From Streptomyces sp. NBC_01381 (GTDB taxonomy: Bacteria > Actinomycetota > Actinomycetes > Streptomycetales > Streptomycetaceae): a DNA stretch of 64,000 nucleotides. The translations under genes and the position numbers were made by a program. The notes below the pieces were generated by a model. It was not told the origin of the DNA and ran no database searches. It saw only the letters and a program-made list of their open reading frames with translations. Where the stretch lies: positions 2,170,001 through 2,234,000 of the forward strand of contig NZ_JAPEPI010000002.1 in NCBI RefSeq assembly GCF_026340305.1, read 5' to 3'. Position 1 is the stretch's first letter, and each line of letters opens with the position of its first letter. This document shows, in pieces, positions 6,608 through 14,551 of the stretch.

Positions 6608-9142
6608 TTACTGGGCTGCTGTCGCGGCGGGGATGTCGACGCGGGCGGCCCTGCGGGCGGGCCAGAGCGACGCGAGCAGCGCGCCTGCCAGGGCGATCAG
6701 GACGCTGAGGGCGAGGCGGCCCCAGGGCAGGACCAACTCGTAGCCCACGACGTTCTCTTGGAGGGTGCGTCCCAGTGCCCAGCCGAGGAAGACGCCCATG
6801 ACCGTGCCGATGCTCGCGCCGAGCGCGCCGAGGAGCAGGGCTTCCAGGCGGATCATCCGGGTCACTCCGGCTTGGTCCAGGCCCAGGGCGCGCAGCGTGC
6901 CGAGCTCCTTGCGGCGTTCGAGGACGGACATGGCGAGAGTGTTGGCGATGCCCAGTGAGGCGATCACCAGGGCCATGCTCAACAGGGCGTAGAAGACGTT
7001 GAGTTGGCCGCCAATGCCACGGCTGTCCTGGGCGCGGATCTCTGTCTGGTCGAGGACGCTCAGCGTGGGGTTGTCGCCGAGGGCGTGGGTGACGCCCGCG
7101 AGCGCGGCCCGGCTGGGTCCGCCGTCCGTGGCGACGAGGACCGCGGCGGTGCTCGGGGCGGAGTCGTAGCGGGTGACGAGGGAGTCGGGTGCGGTGATGC
7201 TGGGCGTCAGTTCGCTCTGCTCGTCCGCCTGGTAGATGGCGCCGATGGTGACGCTGCCGTGCTGGTCGTTCTGCCGCTCCAGGGGCAGGGTCTGCCCGAC
7301 GTGCCAGCCCGCCTCCTCTGCCTTGAAGTCGGCCACGGCGATCTGGCCCTTGGCAAGGCTGCCGAGGGAGCCTTCGACCACGTCGTACCGCAGCAGTTTG
7401 CCGATGGTGGCGGGGTCGACGCCGGTCAGGACGGACTCGCTGCCGCCCAGGCGGTATCCGGTGGACTGGTTGAGCGGGCTGTACGTGGCGTCGGCCAGCT
7501 TCTTCAGGGGCGCGGCGGTGGTGGGGGTCATCCGCTGGCCGCCCACGGACTTCACCACGTAGTCGGCGCTGAGGGCGTGGGTGGTCGCGCGGTCGAGGTA
7601 CTGGGTGGCGGAGGCCCCCAGGACGGACAGGCCCGAGGCGAGGGTGACGGCGATGGCGAGCGCGGCGGCGGTGGCGCCGGTGCGGCGCGGGTCGCGCACG
7701 GTGTTGCGGGCGGCGAGGTCGCCGTGCACCGGGGCCAGGCGGGTCAGCAGCGGCTGGAACAGGGTGACGACCGGCCGGGACAGCAGCGGGATGAGGCCGA
7801 TCGTCCCGGTCAGGGCGAGGGCCGCGCCGAGGCCGATGACGGTCCGGGCGTCCTTCCCTGTGGTGAGGGCTCCGTACACGACGGCGGCGGTGCCGGTGAG
7901 CACCAGCGCGGTGCCGAGGCCGGTGCGCAGGGAGCCGGGGCGTGCGGGGGCCGTGTGCTCGGCGGCGCTGAGCGCGGCGACGGGCGGGATGGCCATGGCA
8001 CGGCGGATCGGGAGCCAGGCGGCGACCATGGGCAGGAGGGTGCCGACCAGCATGGAGACGATCACGGTGGTCGGGGTGAGGACGAGCGGGGCGGCCGGAG
8101 TGTCGGCGGACGCGAAGAGCGTCTGGAGCAGGGCGGCGACCCCGGTGCCGACGGCGAGGCCGGCCACGGAGGCGATCGCGCCGACGAGGAGGGACTCGGT
8201 GAGCAGGATGCGCCGCACCTGCTTGCGGGTGGCTCCGACGGCCCGCATCAGGGCCAGCTCCCTGGTGCGCCGGGCGATCAGCATGGTGAAGGTGTTGGAG
8301 ATGAGGAAGGTGGCGACGAACAGGGCGACCGCGGCGAATCCGACCAGGATCTGGCTCATGGTGTTGGTGGTGCTGGTGGCGAGGCTCGCCTTGAGCTGGG
8401 CGAGTTGGGCGCCGGTGACCGCGCTGGTGCCCTTGGGCAGCACCGATTCGACGCGGCCGAGGAGCTGCGTCACGTCAGTGCCGGGTGTGGCCGTGAGTTC
8501 GATGTTCGCGTAGTGGCCGGGTTGGAGGAAGAGCTTCTGGGCGGTGGCGCCGGCGAACAGTGTCAGGCTGCCCCCGTCGGGGAGCTTGGTCCCGTCGGTG
8601 CGGAAGATGCCGCTGAGCCGGTAGGAGGCAGCGCCGTTGTTCGTGCCGACGCGCACGGTGTCACCGGTGCGGTAGTTGCCCTGGGCGGCGGTGGCCTCGT
8701 CGAGGGCGATCGTGTCGTTGGCGGTCGGTCCTGAACCCTCGGTGAAGCGGTACGCGGGGTCCTTGCCGTCCGCCGCCGGGGCGAAGTTGCCGCCCAGGGC
8801 GTCCTTGCCGTTGCCGAGGGGCTTGCCGTCGCGGCCGGCGACGGCGGCGAAGCCGTCGACCCGGCCCGCGGCGGCGGCGACGCCGGGGAGCTTGGCCAGA
8901 GCGGTCACGGTGCGGGCGTCGAGGTCGCCCGGTCGGCCGCCGTTCGCGGGGTCGGCATCGGCGGAGACGTTGACGGCGATGCGCTCGTAGCCGTCGGTCG
9001 CCTTGGCGGTGGCGGCCTGGTTCAGGCTGTCGCCGTAGACGAGGCTGCCGGTGATGAAGGTGACGCCGAGCATGACCGCGAATGCGGTCATCAGCAGGCG
9101 GGCCTTGTGCGCGAACACGTTGCGCAGGGCGGTACGGAACAT
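6608..9142 (-). CDS. ABC transporter permease, FtsX/MacB type, duplicated
   Basis: An 844-residue membrane protein starting MFRTALRNVFAHKARLLMTA. One helix at about 17-37 is followed by a large extracellular domain (about 40-255), three helices with the FtsX signature (ELALMRAVGATRKQVRRILL, about 295-315), and then two linking helices. A second extracellular domain (about 520-700) precedes a final FtsX block with ELGTLRALGLDQAGVTRMIR. This two-unit layout is typical of actinobacterial exporters that move lipids, peptides or antibiotics out of the membrane. The ATPase gene lies upstream on the same strand (117-base gap). Adjacent genes encode a two-component system, as in antibiotic-sensing export modules. 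The substrate is unknown. Confidence 0.9.
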   Translation of the reverse strand: MFRTALRNVFAHKARLLMTAFAVMLGVTFITGSLVYGDSLNQAATAKATDGYERIAVNVSADADPANGGRPGDLDARTVTALAKLPGVAAAAGRVDGFAAVAGRDGKPLGNGKDALGGNFAPAADGKDPAYRFTEGSGPTANDTIALDEATAAQGNYRTGDTVRVGTNNGAASYRLSGIFRTDGTKLPDGGSLTLFAGATAQKLFLQPGHYANIELTATPGTDVTQLLGRVESVLPKGTSAVTGAQLAQLKASLATSTTNTMSQILVGFAAVALFVATFLISNTFTMLIARRTRELALMRAVGATRKQVRRILLTESLLVGAIASVAGLAVGTGVAALLQTLFASADTPAAPLVLTPTTVIVSMLVGTLLPMVAAWLPIRRAMAIPPVAALSAAEHTAPARPGSLRTGLGTALVLTGTAAVVYGALTTGKDARTVIGLGAALALTGTIGLIPLLSRPVVTLFQPLLTRLAPVHGDLAARNTVRDPRRTGATAAALAIAVTLASGLSVLGASATQYLDRATTHALSADYVVKSVGGQRMTPTTAAPLKKLADATYSPLNQSTGYRLGGSESVLTGVDPATIGKLLRYDVVEGSLGSLAKGQIAVADFKAEEAGWHVGQTLPLERQNDQHGSVTIGAIYQADEQSELTPSITAPDSLVTRYDSAPSTAAVLVATDGGPSRAALAGVTHALGDNPTLSVLDQTEIRAQDSRGIGGQLNVFYALLSMALVIASLGIANTLAMSVLERRKELGTLRALGLDQAGVTRMIRLEALLLGALGASIGTVMGVFLGWALGRTLQENVVGYELVLPWGRLALSVLIALAGALLASLWPARRAARVDIPAATAAQ

Positions 9143-9199
9143 GGGTTGCGGATCCTGGGAGGCGGGCTCGACGGAGGCGAGCGGGCGGCTGGCTGGTGC

Positions 9200-9266
9200 G
9201 GTGCCGGCGTACGAGCTGGTCGTCAGCTGATGAGGTGCCGGCGTACGAACGGGTGTCGTCAGCTGG
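9200..9266. repeat. 34-bp tandem duplication at the ATPase 3' end
   Basis: GGTGCCGGCGTACGA occurs at 9200-9214 and again at 9234-9248, each followed by a GTCGTCAGCTG block. The second unit runs into the last codons of the ATPase gene. The duplication therefore copied the 3' end of that gene into the spacer before the permease. Confidence 0.7.
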
Positions 9267-10041
9267 TGCGCGAGCGGGTGTCGAATTCCTTCATCCGGTC
9301 CAGGACCCGGTCCGCGGTGGGCTGCGCCATCTCGTCGACCAGGCGGCCGTCGGAGAGGAAGACCACGCGGTCCGCGTAGCCGGCGGCGACCGGGTCGTGG
9401 GTGACCATGACCACGGTCTGGCCCAGCTCGCGCACCGAGTCGCGCAGGAAGCCGAGGACCTCGGCTCCGGCGCGGGAGTCGAGGTTGCCGGTGGGCTCGT
9501 CACCGAAGATGATCGCGGGCTGTGAGGCCAGGGCACGGGCCACCGCTACGCGCTGCTGCTGCCCGCCGGACAGCTGCCCGGGCCGGTGGTCGAGGCGCTG
9601 GGAGAGGCCGACCATGGAGACCACACGGTCCAGCCACTGCTGGTCGGGGCGACGACCGGCGATGGTCAGCGGCAGCGTGATGTTCTCCAGGGCGGTCAGC
9701 GTCGGCAGCAGGTTGAACGCCTGGAAGACGAAGCCGATCCGGTCGCGGCGCAGCGCGGTGAGCTGCAGGTCGCCCAACGTGCTCAGTTCGGTGGTGCCGA
9801 CGCGCACCGAGCCGGAGCTTGGCGAGTCGAGCCCGGCGGCGCAGTGCATCAGGGTGGACTTGCCGCAGCCCGACGGACCCATGATCGCGGTGAACTCGCC
9901 CTCCCGGAAGGCGATGTTGACCCGGTCCAGGGCGACGACACGGGTGTCGCCGCTGCCATAGACCTTCGACAGGTCGGTGGTGGCGGCCGCGATCCCGGTC
10001 GTCGTACGCAGCTCGTGCGGGGCAAGGGAGTGGGCGGTCAC
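9259..10041 (-). CDS. ABC transporter ATP-binding protein, MacB/LolD type
   Basis: A 260-residue ATPase with all family motifs: Walker A GPSGCGKST (residues 55-63), Q-loop FVFQAFNLLPTLTALENI, signature LSGGQQQRVAVARAL, Walker B IIFGDEPTGNLD and H-loop VVMVTHDP. The sequence after Walker A and the insertion NLLPTLTALEN are typical of the MacB/LolD/FtsE group that pairs with FtsX-type permeases, fitting the next gene. It would hydrolyse ATP at the inner face of the membrane. The promoter side carries three CCGATAC/GTATCGG repeats 22 bases apart (10095-10145). The last codons are duplicated downstream. Confidence 0.93.
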   Translation of the reverse strand: MTAHSLAPHELRTTTGIAAATTDLSKVYGSGDTRVVALDRVNIAFREGEFTAIMGPSGCGKSTLMHCAAGLDSPSSGSVRVGTTELSTLGDLQLTALRRDRIGFVFQAFNLLPTLTALENITLPLTIAGRRPDQQWLDRVVSMVGLSQRLDHRPGQLSGGQQQRVAVARALASQPAIIFGDEPTGNLDSRAGAEVLGFLRDSVRELGQTVVMVTHDPVAAGYADRVVFLSDGRLVDEMAQPTADRVLDRMKEFDTRSRTS

Positions 10042-10094
10042 AGGGGACTCCTCTTCGGGTGCGGAAGGTGCACTTCGAAGGCTGTCCGGGGGAC

Positions 10095-10145
10095 GTATCG
10101 GGGTCTGGGCCGCCGAGTATCGGCGTCCGCTTCGCTGCGTATCGG
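10095..10145. promoter_or_regulatory. Three GTATCGG repeats at 22-base spacing, candidate operator
   Basis: GTATCGG starts at 10095, 10117 and 10139. The spacing of two helical turns places them on one face, 54-104 bases before the ATPase start. The same heptamer, inverted as CCGATAC, occurs twice 11 bases apart upstream of the response regulator gene (12487-12504). OmpR-type regulators usually bind direct repeats with 11-base periodicity. Confidence 0.6.
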
Positions 10146-10170
10146 TTCTGTAGCAGGGGCCGGGCGGCTG

Positions 10171-11442
10171 TCAGGCGGGCAGGCGCAGGGTGGCGACGGC
10201 GCCGCCGTCCGGGGCGTTGTCCAGGCGCAGTTCGGCGCCGAGCAGCCGGGCCTGGCCCAGGGCGATGGTCAGGCCCAGGCCGTGTCCCGAGCCGCGCTCC
10301 GTCGCGCCCGTGTGGAAGCGGCGCGGTCCTTCGCGCAGCAGGTCTGGGGGGAAGCCGGGGCCGTGGTCGCGGACGACGACGGTACGGTCCTCGACACTGA
10401 CCTGTACCGGGGTGGCCCCGTGCCGGTGGGCGTTGATGACGAGGTTGCTGACGATCCGCTCCAGGCGGCGCGGGTCGGTCTCCACGGTCTGCCCGGCCTC
10501 TTCGCACTGTGCGTCGGCGACGGTGACCTCGGTGACTTCGGTGTCGAGGCCGGTGCGCGCCACAGCCTCGGACACGACCGCGCCGAGCGGCACACGGGCG
10601 CGGACCGGCTGCTCGGCCCCGGCGTCGAGGCGGGAGATCTCCAGGAGGTCCTCGACCAGGCCGCGCAGGTCGCGCACCCGGGCCCGGAGCAAATCCTCCG
10701 TCTCACCGGGCGGCAGCAGGTCGGCGGCGGCCAGCAGACCGCCGACAGGGGTACGCAGCTCGTGGGCCACGTCCGCGGTGAACTGCCGCTCGGTGCGCAG
10801 CCGTCGGCTGAGGCTGTCCGCCATGAGGTCGACGGTGGCGGCGATGTCCGCCACTTCGTCGCGGCCCTTGGTGGGTCCGGTGCGGGCATCCAGGTCCCCG
10901 GCGGAGATCCGCCCCGCGGTCTCGGAGACCCGCCGCAGCCGACGACCAAGGAGCCCGGCTCCGTAGACCGCCAGGGGTACGGCCGCCACGAGGGCGATCA
11001 GCGAAGCCACCACCATGACCGCGTCGAGCCGACGCAACGTATGCAGCTCCGAGCTCATGTTGACCTGCACGGCAAGGACTCGGCTGCCCGGACCGCCGAC
11101 CCGCTGGGCGCCCCAGACGCTCGGGCCCACATTCCCGTCGACGCGCCTGTCGTAGGCCGTGTGCCGTTTGCTGTCGGCAGGGTGCTGCAGTGCGGCGGGC
11201 AGCTCGGCCGGATCGAGCTCGGCGCCGTCGGCGAGGGTTCCGGTGCGCCGGTAGGTCTCCATGGCCGCGTACACGCTGTTGGTGGCTTGCGCTTCGGCCC
11301 GGTCGCGGATGTCCTGCGCGGTCCACAGGTGCACCAGCACGCCCACCGCCGCCGCGACCAGGCAAGCCGTGGCCGCGGCCAGCCCCACGATCTTCCAGTG
11401 CAGGGACGCGCGGCCCTGCCACAGCCGGTGGAACGCACGCAC
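10171..11442 (-). CDS. Sensor histidine kinase of two-component system
   Basis: I start at GTG 11442, five bases after the response regulator stop, with GAGG upstream; a longer frame to 11571 only overlaps that gene. The 423-residue protein has a helix at about 15-37, an extracellular sensor of about 110 residues, a second helix (VMVVASLIALVAAVPLAVYG), a HAMP linker and the H-box FTADVAHELRTPVGG. The ATPase domain follows, with N-box IVSNLVINAHRHG, G1 RDHGPGFP and G2 GSGHGLGLTIA. It would autophosphorylate on the H-box histidine and pass phosphate to the adjacent regulator. Its signal is unknown; the neighbouring exporter suggests membrane-active compounds. Confidence 0.92.
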   Translation of the reverse strand: MRAFHRLWQGRASLHWKIVGLAAATACLVAAAVGVLVHLWTAQDIRDRAEAQATNSVYAAMETYRRTGTLADGAELDPAELPAALQHPADSKRHTAYDRRVDGNVGPSVWGAQRVGGPGSRVLAVQVNMSSELHTLRRLDAVMVVASLIALVAAVPLAVYGAGLLGRRLRRVSETAGRISAGDLDARTGPTKGRDEVADIAATVDLMADSLSRRLRTERQFTADVAHELRTPVGGLLAAADLLPPGETEDLLRARVRDLRGLVEDLLEISRLDAGAEQPVRARVPLGAVVSEAVARTGLDTEVTEVTVADAQCEEAGQTVETDPRRLERIVSNLVINAHRHGATPVQVSVEDRTVVVRDHGPGFPPDLLREGPRRFHTGATERGSGHGLGLTIALGQARLLGAELRLDNAPDGGAVATLRLPA

Positions 11443-11447
11443 CGGCC

Positions 11448-12191
11448 TCAGCGCCTGAGCTTGTAGCCGAAGCCGCGTACCGTCTCGATCCGGTCCCGGC
11501 CCAGCTTCCTGCGCAGCCGCTGCACACACAGGTCCACGACCCGGCTGTCGCCGTCCCAGCCGTACTCCCACACGTCCCGCAGCAGGGTGTGCCGCTCAAG
11601 GACGATGCCCGGGTGGGCGGCGAACTTCAGGAGCAGCTTCAGCTCGGTCGGGGTCAGCGCCACCGGGCTTCCCGAGACGGACACTTCCAGGCCGCCGGTG
11701 TCGATGGTCAGGTCCCCGAAGGCCAGCACATCCTCCTCAGCCGGTGGCAGCGTCTCGCCCCTGGCCCGCCCGGGTTCCGGTGCGGGTGGTGCGTAGGTCG
11801 CCCGCCGCAGCAGCGACCGGATGCGGGCCACGAGCACGCCAGTCTCCACGGGCTTGACCACATAGTCGTCCGCCCCGGCCTCCAGACCGGCGACGACATC
11901 GAGCCCGTCGCCGCGAGCGGACATCATCAAGACCGGCACCAGGCTGGTCTCCCGGACTCTGCGGCACAGACCGATCCCGTCCAGACCGGGCAGCATCACA
12001 TCCAGAATCAGCAGGTCGAAGCTCTCCTCGCGGAAGAGCTCGAGGCCCGCGAGACCGTCGGCCGCGGCCGCCATCTCGTAGCCGTAACGCTCCAGAGCGA
12101 CGGTGAAGGACCGGCGCATCAAGTCGTCGTCCTCCACCAGCAACACGCGGACAGGGCGCGAAGAGGCCGGAGCCGGGGCGGGTGCGGACAC
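11448..12191 (-). CDS. OmpR-family response regulator
   Basis: A 247-residue protein. The receiver domain has acidic pocket VEDD (20-23), phosphoacceptor D64 in LLILDVMLPG, the conserved S/T in MSAR and K in YVVKP. The C-terminal winged helix (VALTPTELKLLLKFAAHPGIVLERHTLLRDVWEY onward, ending GFGYKLRR) is OmpR/PhoB type. It is the first gene of the regulator-kinase operon and is transcribed in the same direction as the exporter genes. The paired CCGATAC repeats about 300 bases upstream and the triple repeat before the ATPase gene suggest autoregulation and control of the exporter. That is inference. Confidence 0.94.
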   Translation of the reverse strand: MSAPAPAPASSRPVRVLLVEDDDLMRRSFTVALERYGYEMAAAADGLAGLELFREESFDLLILDVMLPGLDGIGLCRRVRETSLVPVLMMSARGDGLDVVAGLEAGADDYVVKPVETGVLVARIRSLLRRATYAPPAPEPGRARGETLPPAEEDVLAFGDLTIDTGGLEVSVSGSPVALTPTELKLLLKFAAHPGIVLERHTLLRDVWEYGWDGDSRVVDLCVQRLRRKLGRDRIETVRGFGYKLRR

Positions 12192-12659
12192 GGGCGGATC
12201 ACTCCAGCTCAGACGGTTTCAGGCGGTTCAGTCGAGGCATCGGTCCCGTACGCACTGAACGCGTGATCGGCGACCTGAAAGGAACGATAAGGCAGACACG
12301 GGACCCGGCAACCGCGTCACACGGCGGACCCGCGTCGCGCCCCCACCGCCTCTTCCACCCGTAAACCTCCAGGCCAGATGGGGTGGAACGGCTCGGGCAG
12401 GTGCCGGGGCCACGGCGTGTCGGCTCGCGGCCTCCCTCCGCCGTGGTCGGACTCACCGACCGATTCGATGGGCAATGGAGCGTTCCCCGATACCCGCCCG
12501 ATACAAGACCCGAGTTCACTCCGTGACGACCTGTCGGCCGGGCGGCGGATGACAGGTCCACGAGGCGGCCCGATCCGGTTGCGGGAGCGGATCGAGCCTG
12601 TCCTGGATGCCTCCGACACCGCCAGAGCCCCCGGGCCGGAAACCTTCACCCTGCACGTA
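12192..12659. other. Promoter-side DNA of the response regulator, no gene seen
   Basis: No coding frame is supported. The region holds the paired CCGATAC repeats and grades into transposase relics at about 12660. Confidence 0.45.
12487..12504 (+). promoter_or_regulatory. CCGATAC direct repeat, 11-base spacing
   Basis: CCGATAC at 12487-12493 and again at 12498-12504, separated by CCGC. It is the same heptamer as the three repeats before the ABC ATPase. It lies about 300 bases from the response regulator start, so it may act through a distal promoter. Confidence 0.5.
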
Positions 12660-12826
12660 TACGACTCGGCGGCAACCGGGACCAGGGTGCCGTCCACGAT
12701 CCACAATCGATCCGCGGCGTCGGTCGGACGAGAAGCGGGCTCAAGCGCCAGCAGCGGACTCAGCTTCTAAATCACCCTGCACACGGTGGGGGAGGAGACG
12801 CCGAACAGCGGTCCCAGCTGCCGCAT
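12660..12826 (-). pseudogene. IS5-like (DDE_Tnp_4) transposase fragment
   Basis: The minus strand reads MRQLGPLFGVSSPTVCRVI, a stop, then KLSPLLALEPASRPTDAADR and LWIVDGTLVPV. This is the helix-turn-helix and first catalytic-Asp region (VDGT) of this transposase group. The rest is absent, and it is joined directly to an IS110 relic at about 12826. Confidence 0.6.
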
Positions 12827-12908
12827 CGCCACGACCCGCGCACCCGGGCGTACTACGAACGCCGCACCCGGGAGGGCAAGACCCGTCGTGAGAACATGCG
12901 ATGCCCTA

Positions 12909-13789
12909 CAACGGCTAACACAATGAGCCGAGTTGCCGGTGCGTGATGAGGCAGCAGGCGAGTTTGAGGAACGCTTCGTGGGTGTCGGCTCGCCGTTCCC
13001 ATCGGATGCGCAGGCGTCGAAAGCCGTGCAGCCAGGCGAAACTCCTCGCCACGACCCAGCGGTAGGTGCCCAGTCCCGTGCCGTGCAGGGTGCCGCGGCG
13101 GGCGATCGCGGGCACGATGCCGCGGGCGCGGACCTGGTCGCGGTAGATGTCGTGGTCGTAGCCGCGGTCGGCGAATAGCGAGTCCGGCTTGCGGCGGGGA
13201 CGGCCGCGGACCGGCGGGATCGCGTCGACCATGGGCAGCAGTTGAGTGGCGTCATTGCGGTTGCCCCCAGTCAGCAGGACCGCGAGCGGGGTGCCGTGCC
13301 CGTCGGTGATCAGGTGATGCTTCGAGCCGGCCCGGCCCCGGTCGACCGGCGACGGGCCCGTGTGGCTCCCCCTTTTAGCGCCCTGGCGTGGGAGGAGTCG
13401 ACCACGCAGCGGGACCAGTCCAGCCGTGAGGCAGCGTTCAGCTCGGCCAGCAGCACCTCGTGCAGCCGCTGCCACACACCGGCCTCATTCCAGTCCCGCA
13501 GCCGCCGCCAGCACGTCATGCCCGAGCCGAAACCGAGGTCCTGCGGCATGTACTCCCACTGGATCCCGGTGTGCAGCACGTACAAGATCCCGCACAGCAC
13601 GTCCCGGTCCGGCAACGGCTTGCGGCCGGGATACCGGAACCTGCGCTCACGCTGCGGCAGCAGCGGCTCGAGGTGATCCCACAACTCATCCGACACGATC
13701 CACGGCGACGTCCCCACACCGAAAGAACGCTCAACTCCCGCCTTGGGCACGGCAAGCAGGAGCGATCCACCTCATTGTGTTAGCTGTTG
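12909..13789 (-). mobile_element. IS5-family (IS427-like) element, copy A, 881 bp
   Basis: Inverted ends are CAACGGCTAACACAATGAG (12909) and its complement ending at 13789, with one mismatch in 19. Flanks are CTA (left) and TTA (right), a diverged three-base TNA-type target duplication. The element sits inside an IS110 transposase relic, so it is younger than that relic. It is nine bases shorter than copy B at 50817-51706. Confidence 0.85.
12915..13750 (-). pseudogene. IS427-like transposase of copy A, catalytic Glu lost
   Basis: Two overlapping frames: OrfA (13750 to about 13310, SPWIVSDELWDHLEPLLPQ and VVDSSHARALKGG) and OrfB (to 12915, GPSPVDRGRAGSKHHLITDG). They join by a -1 shift at GCTAAAAGG. 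The matching site in copy B is the canonical TTTAAAA; here the first T is C, so slippage should be weaker. OrfB reads YRWVVARSFAWLHGF where copies B and C have VVER, so the third catalytic acid is lost. Three residues are also missing after IPPVRG. Confidence 0.75.
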
Positions 13790-13889
13790 TTAAGCGGTGC
13801 GCCGCCCGCGAGGTATTCAACCTGGTCAAAACGGTATCCAGCGACCCCCTGTTATAGGGGCTGTCGTGACAGATGAGAGGGTCGGGCGG

Positions 13890-13994
13890 GTGAGTGAGAC
13901 ACCGATGAACACCCTGCAATACCGCTTTGACGGGCCAGAAGACGCTCCTGTCCTGATCCTCGGTCCCTCACTGGGGACCACATGGCACAAGTAG
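13890..13994 (+). pseudogene. pcaD: 3-oxoadipate enol-lactonase N-terminal stub, copy 1
   Basis: GTG 13890 starts MSETPMNTLQYRFDGPEDAP, then VLILGPSLGTTWHK and a stop. This is the first 34 residues of the PcaD alpha/beta-hydrolase of the protocatechuate pathway, up to the oxyanion-loop strand (GPSLGTTWH). The catalytic triad region is absent. A near-identical stub sits at 37997-38101. Both lie directly after an IS110 right end. Confidence 0.75.
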
Positions 13995-14326
13995 GCAGAA
14001 CCGTCTTCTGACGTCCACGTTGTTCAGTTCGGCGGCGTTCGCGCAGGTTTGGTCTTGGTGGTCTTGGTGGTCTTGGTGGTCTTGGTGCGTCGACGCTGTT
14101 GGTGACAGCGATGTGACAGGTGAGGTCCTCGCCGAGGTGCTGCTCATACAGATGCGGCGTCAGCGAGCGTATCGAGTGCTCGCCGTGCGGAGCGCTGTTG
14201 CTCGGCTATCTGTTGCGAATTGGTCTCGAACGATCGGCCGGTGTCAGATCACGGTGCGTAAGAGCTGGGACTGAGCATGCTCCCTGTTTCCGGGTGGGAA
14301 TGCTGTGACGGGCGGGAGGATTGGTG
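13995..14326. other. Spacer of the duplicated segment, no gene seen
   Basis: It contains the nine-base tandem repeat at 14051-14086. The stretch from about 14110 to 14260 is shared with 38200-38360 and partly with 56831-56980, always just before an IS110 left end. Confidence 0.5.
14051..14086 (+). repeat. Tandem repeat (GGTCTTGGT) x4
   Basis: Four exact nine-base units. The matching place in the second copy of the duplicated segment (about 38155-38175) has only one or two units, so the number has changed since duplication. Confidence 0.9.
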
Positions 14327-14551
14327 GGTGCTGTCCCGGGTCTGGGGTCTGACTCATGACATCTCTGACCGGAGTGTCTGAATTTCGCAGCGTCGGCTGT
14401 TGGCCGGGGATGGTGCGTTGTCGGTGCCGGGCCGGCGGGGTGTGTCCCGATAGGGGCCTGCCGAGTTTTGTGGCGTCCTCACGATTCTGACCGTCTTACG
14501 CGGCCCGGTACCGGCGACGCGACACGTCGTCGGACCGGAAGGGGAACGGGC
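14327..14551 (+). ncRNA. Candidate IS110 bridge RNA in left end (complete copy)
   Basis: The 225 bases between the element's left edge and the transposase ATG are non-coding and conserved in several copies. They contain several inverted segments and the sequence CCCGATAGGGGCCTG (ATAGGGGC at 14450-14457), which repeats the element's own right terminus ATAGGGGCTGTC (15663-15674). IS110-group elements encode a bridge RNA in this position whose donor loop matches the element ends. The segment around 14365-14395 varies between copies, as a target loop would. Not shown by experiment. Confidence 0.55.

Larger units (their letters stand above)
12827..13864 (+). pseudogene. IS110 transposase C-terminus, split by an inserted IS
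   Basis: Left part (12827-12905): DPRTRAYYERRTREGKTRRE continuing into M-R-C-P. Right part (13790-13864): LKRCAAREVFNLVKTV, followed by the IS110 right terminus CTGTTATAGGGGCTGTC. Joining the parts across the 881-bp insertion restores the usual RCLKRCAAREVF. The N-terminal two-thirds of the transposase are gone. Confidence 0.75.

Noticed and set aside
7004..8734. 576-codon plus-strand frame over the permease gene
   Set aside because: Gly/Ala/Asp-rich shadow of the minus-strand permease; no motif, start or ribosome site. The opposite strand has clear FtsX motifs and codon bias.
9586..11466. 626-codon plus-strand frame over ATPase and kinase genes
   Set aside because: Antisense shadow in high-GC DNA; the minus-strand ATPase and kinase have complete motif sets.
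14051..14086. Nine-base tandem repeat as a coding repeat
   Set aside because: No gene spans it; the copy at 38.1 kb differs in length without preserving any frame.
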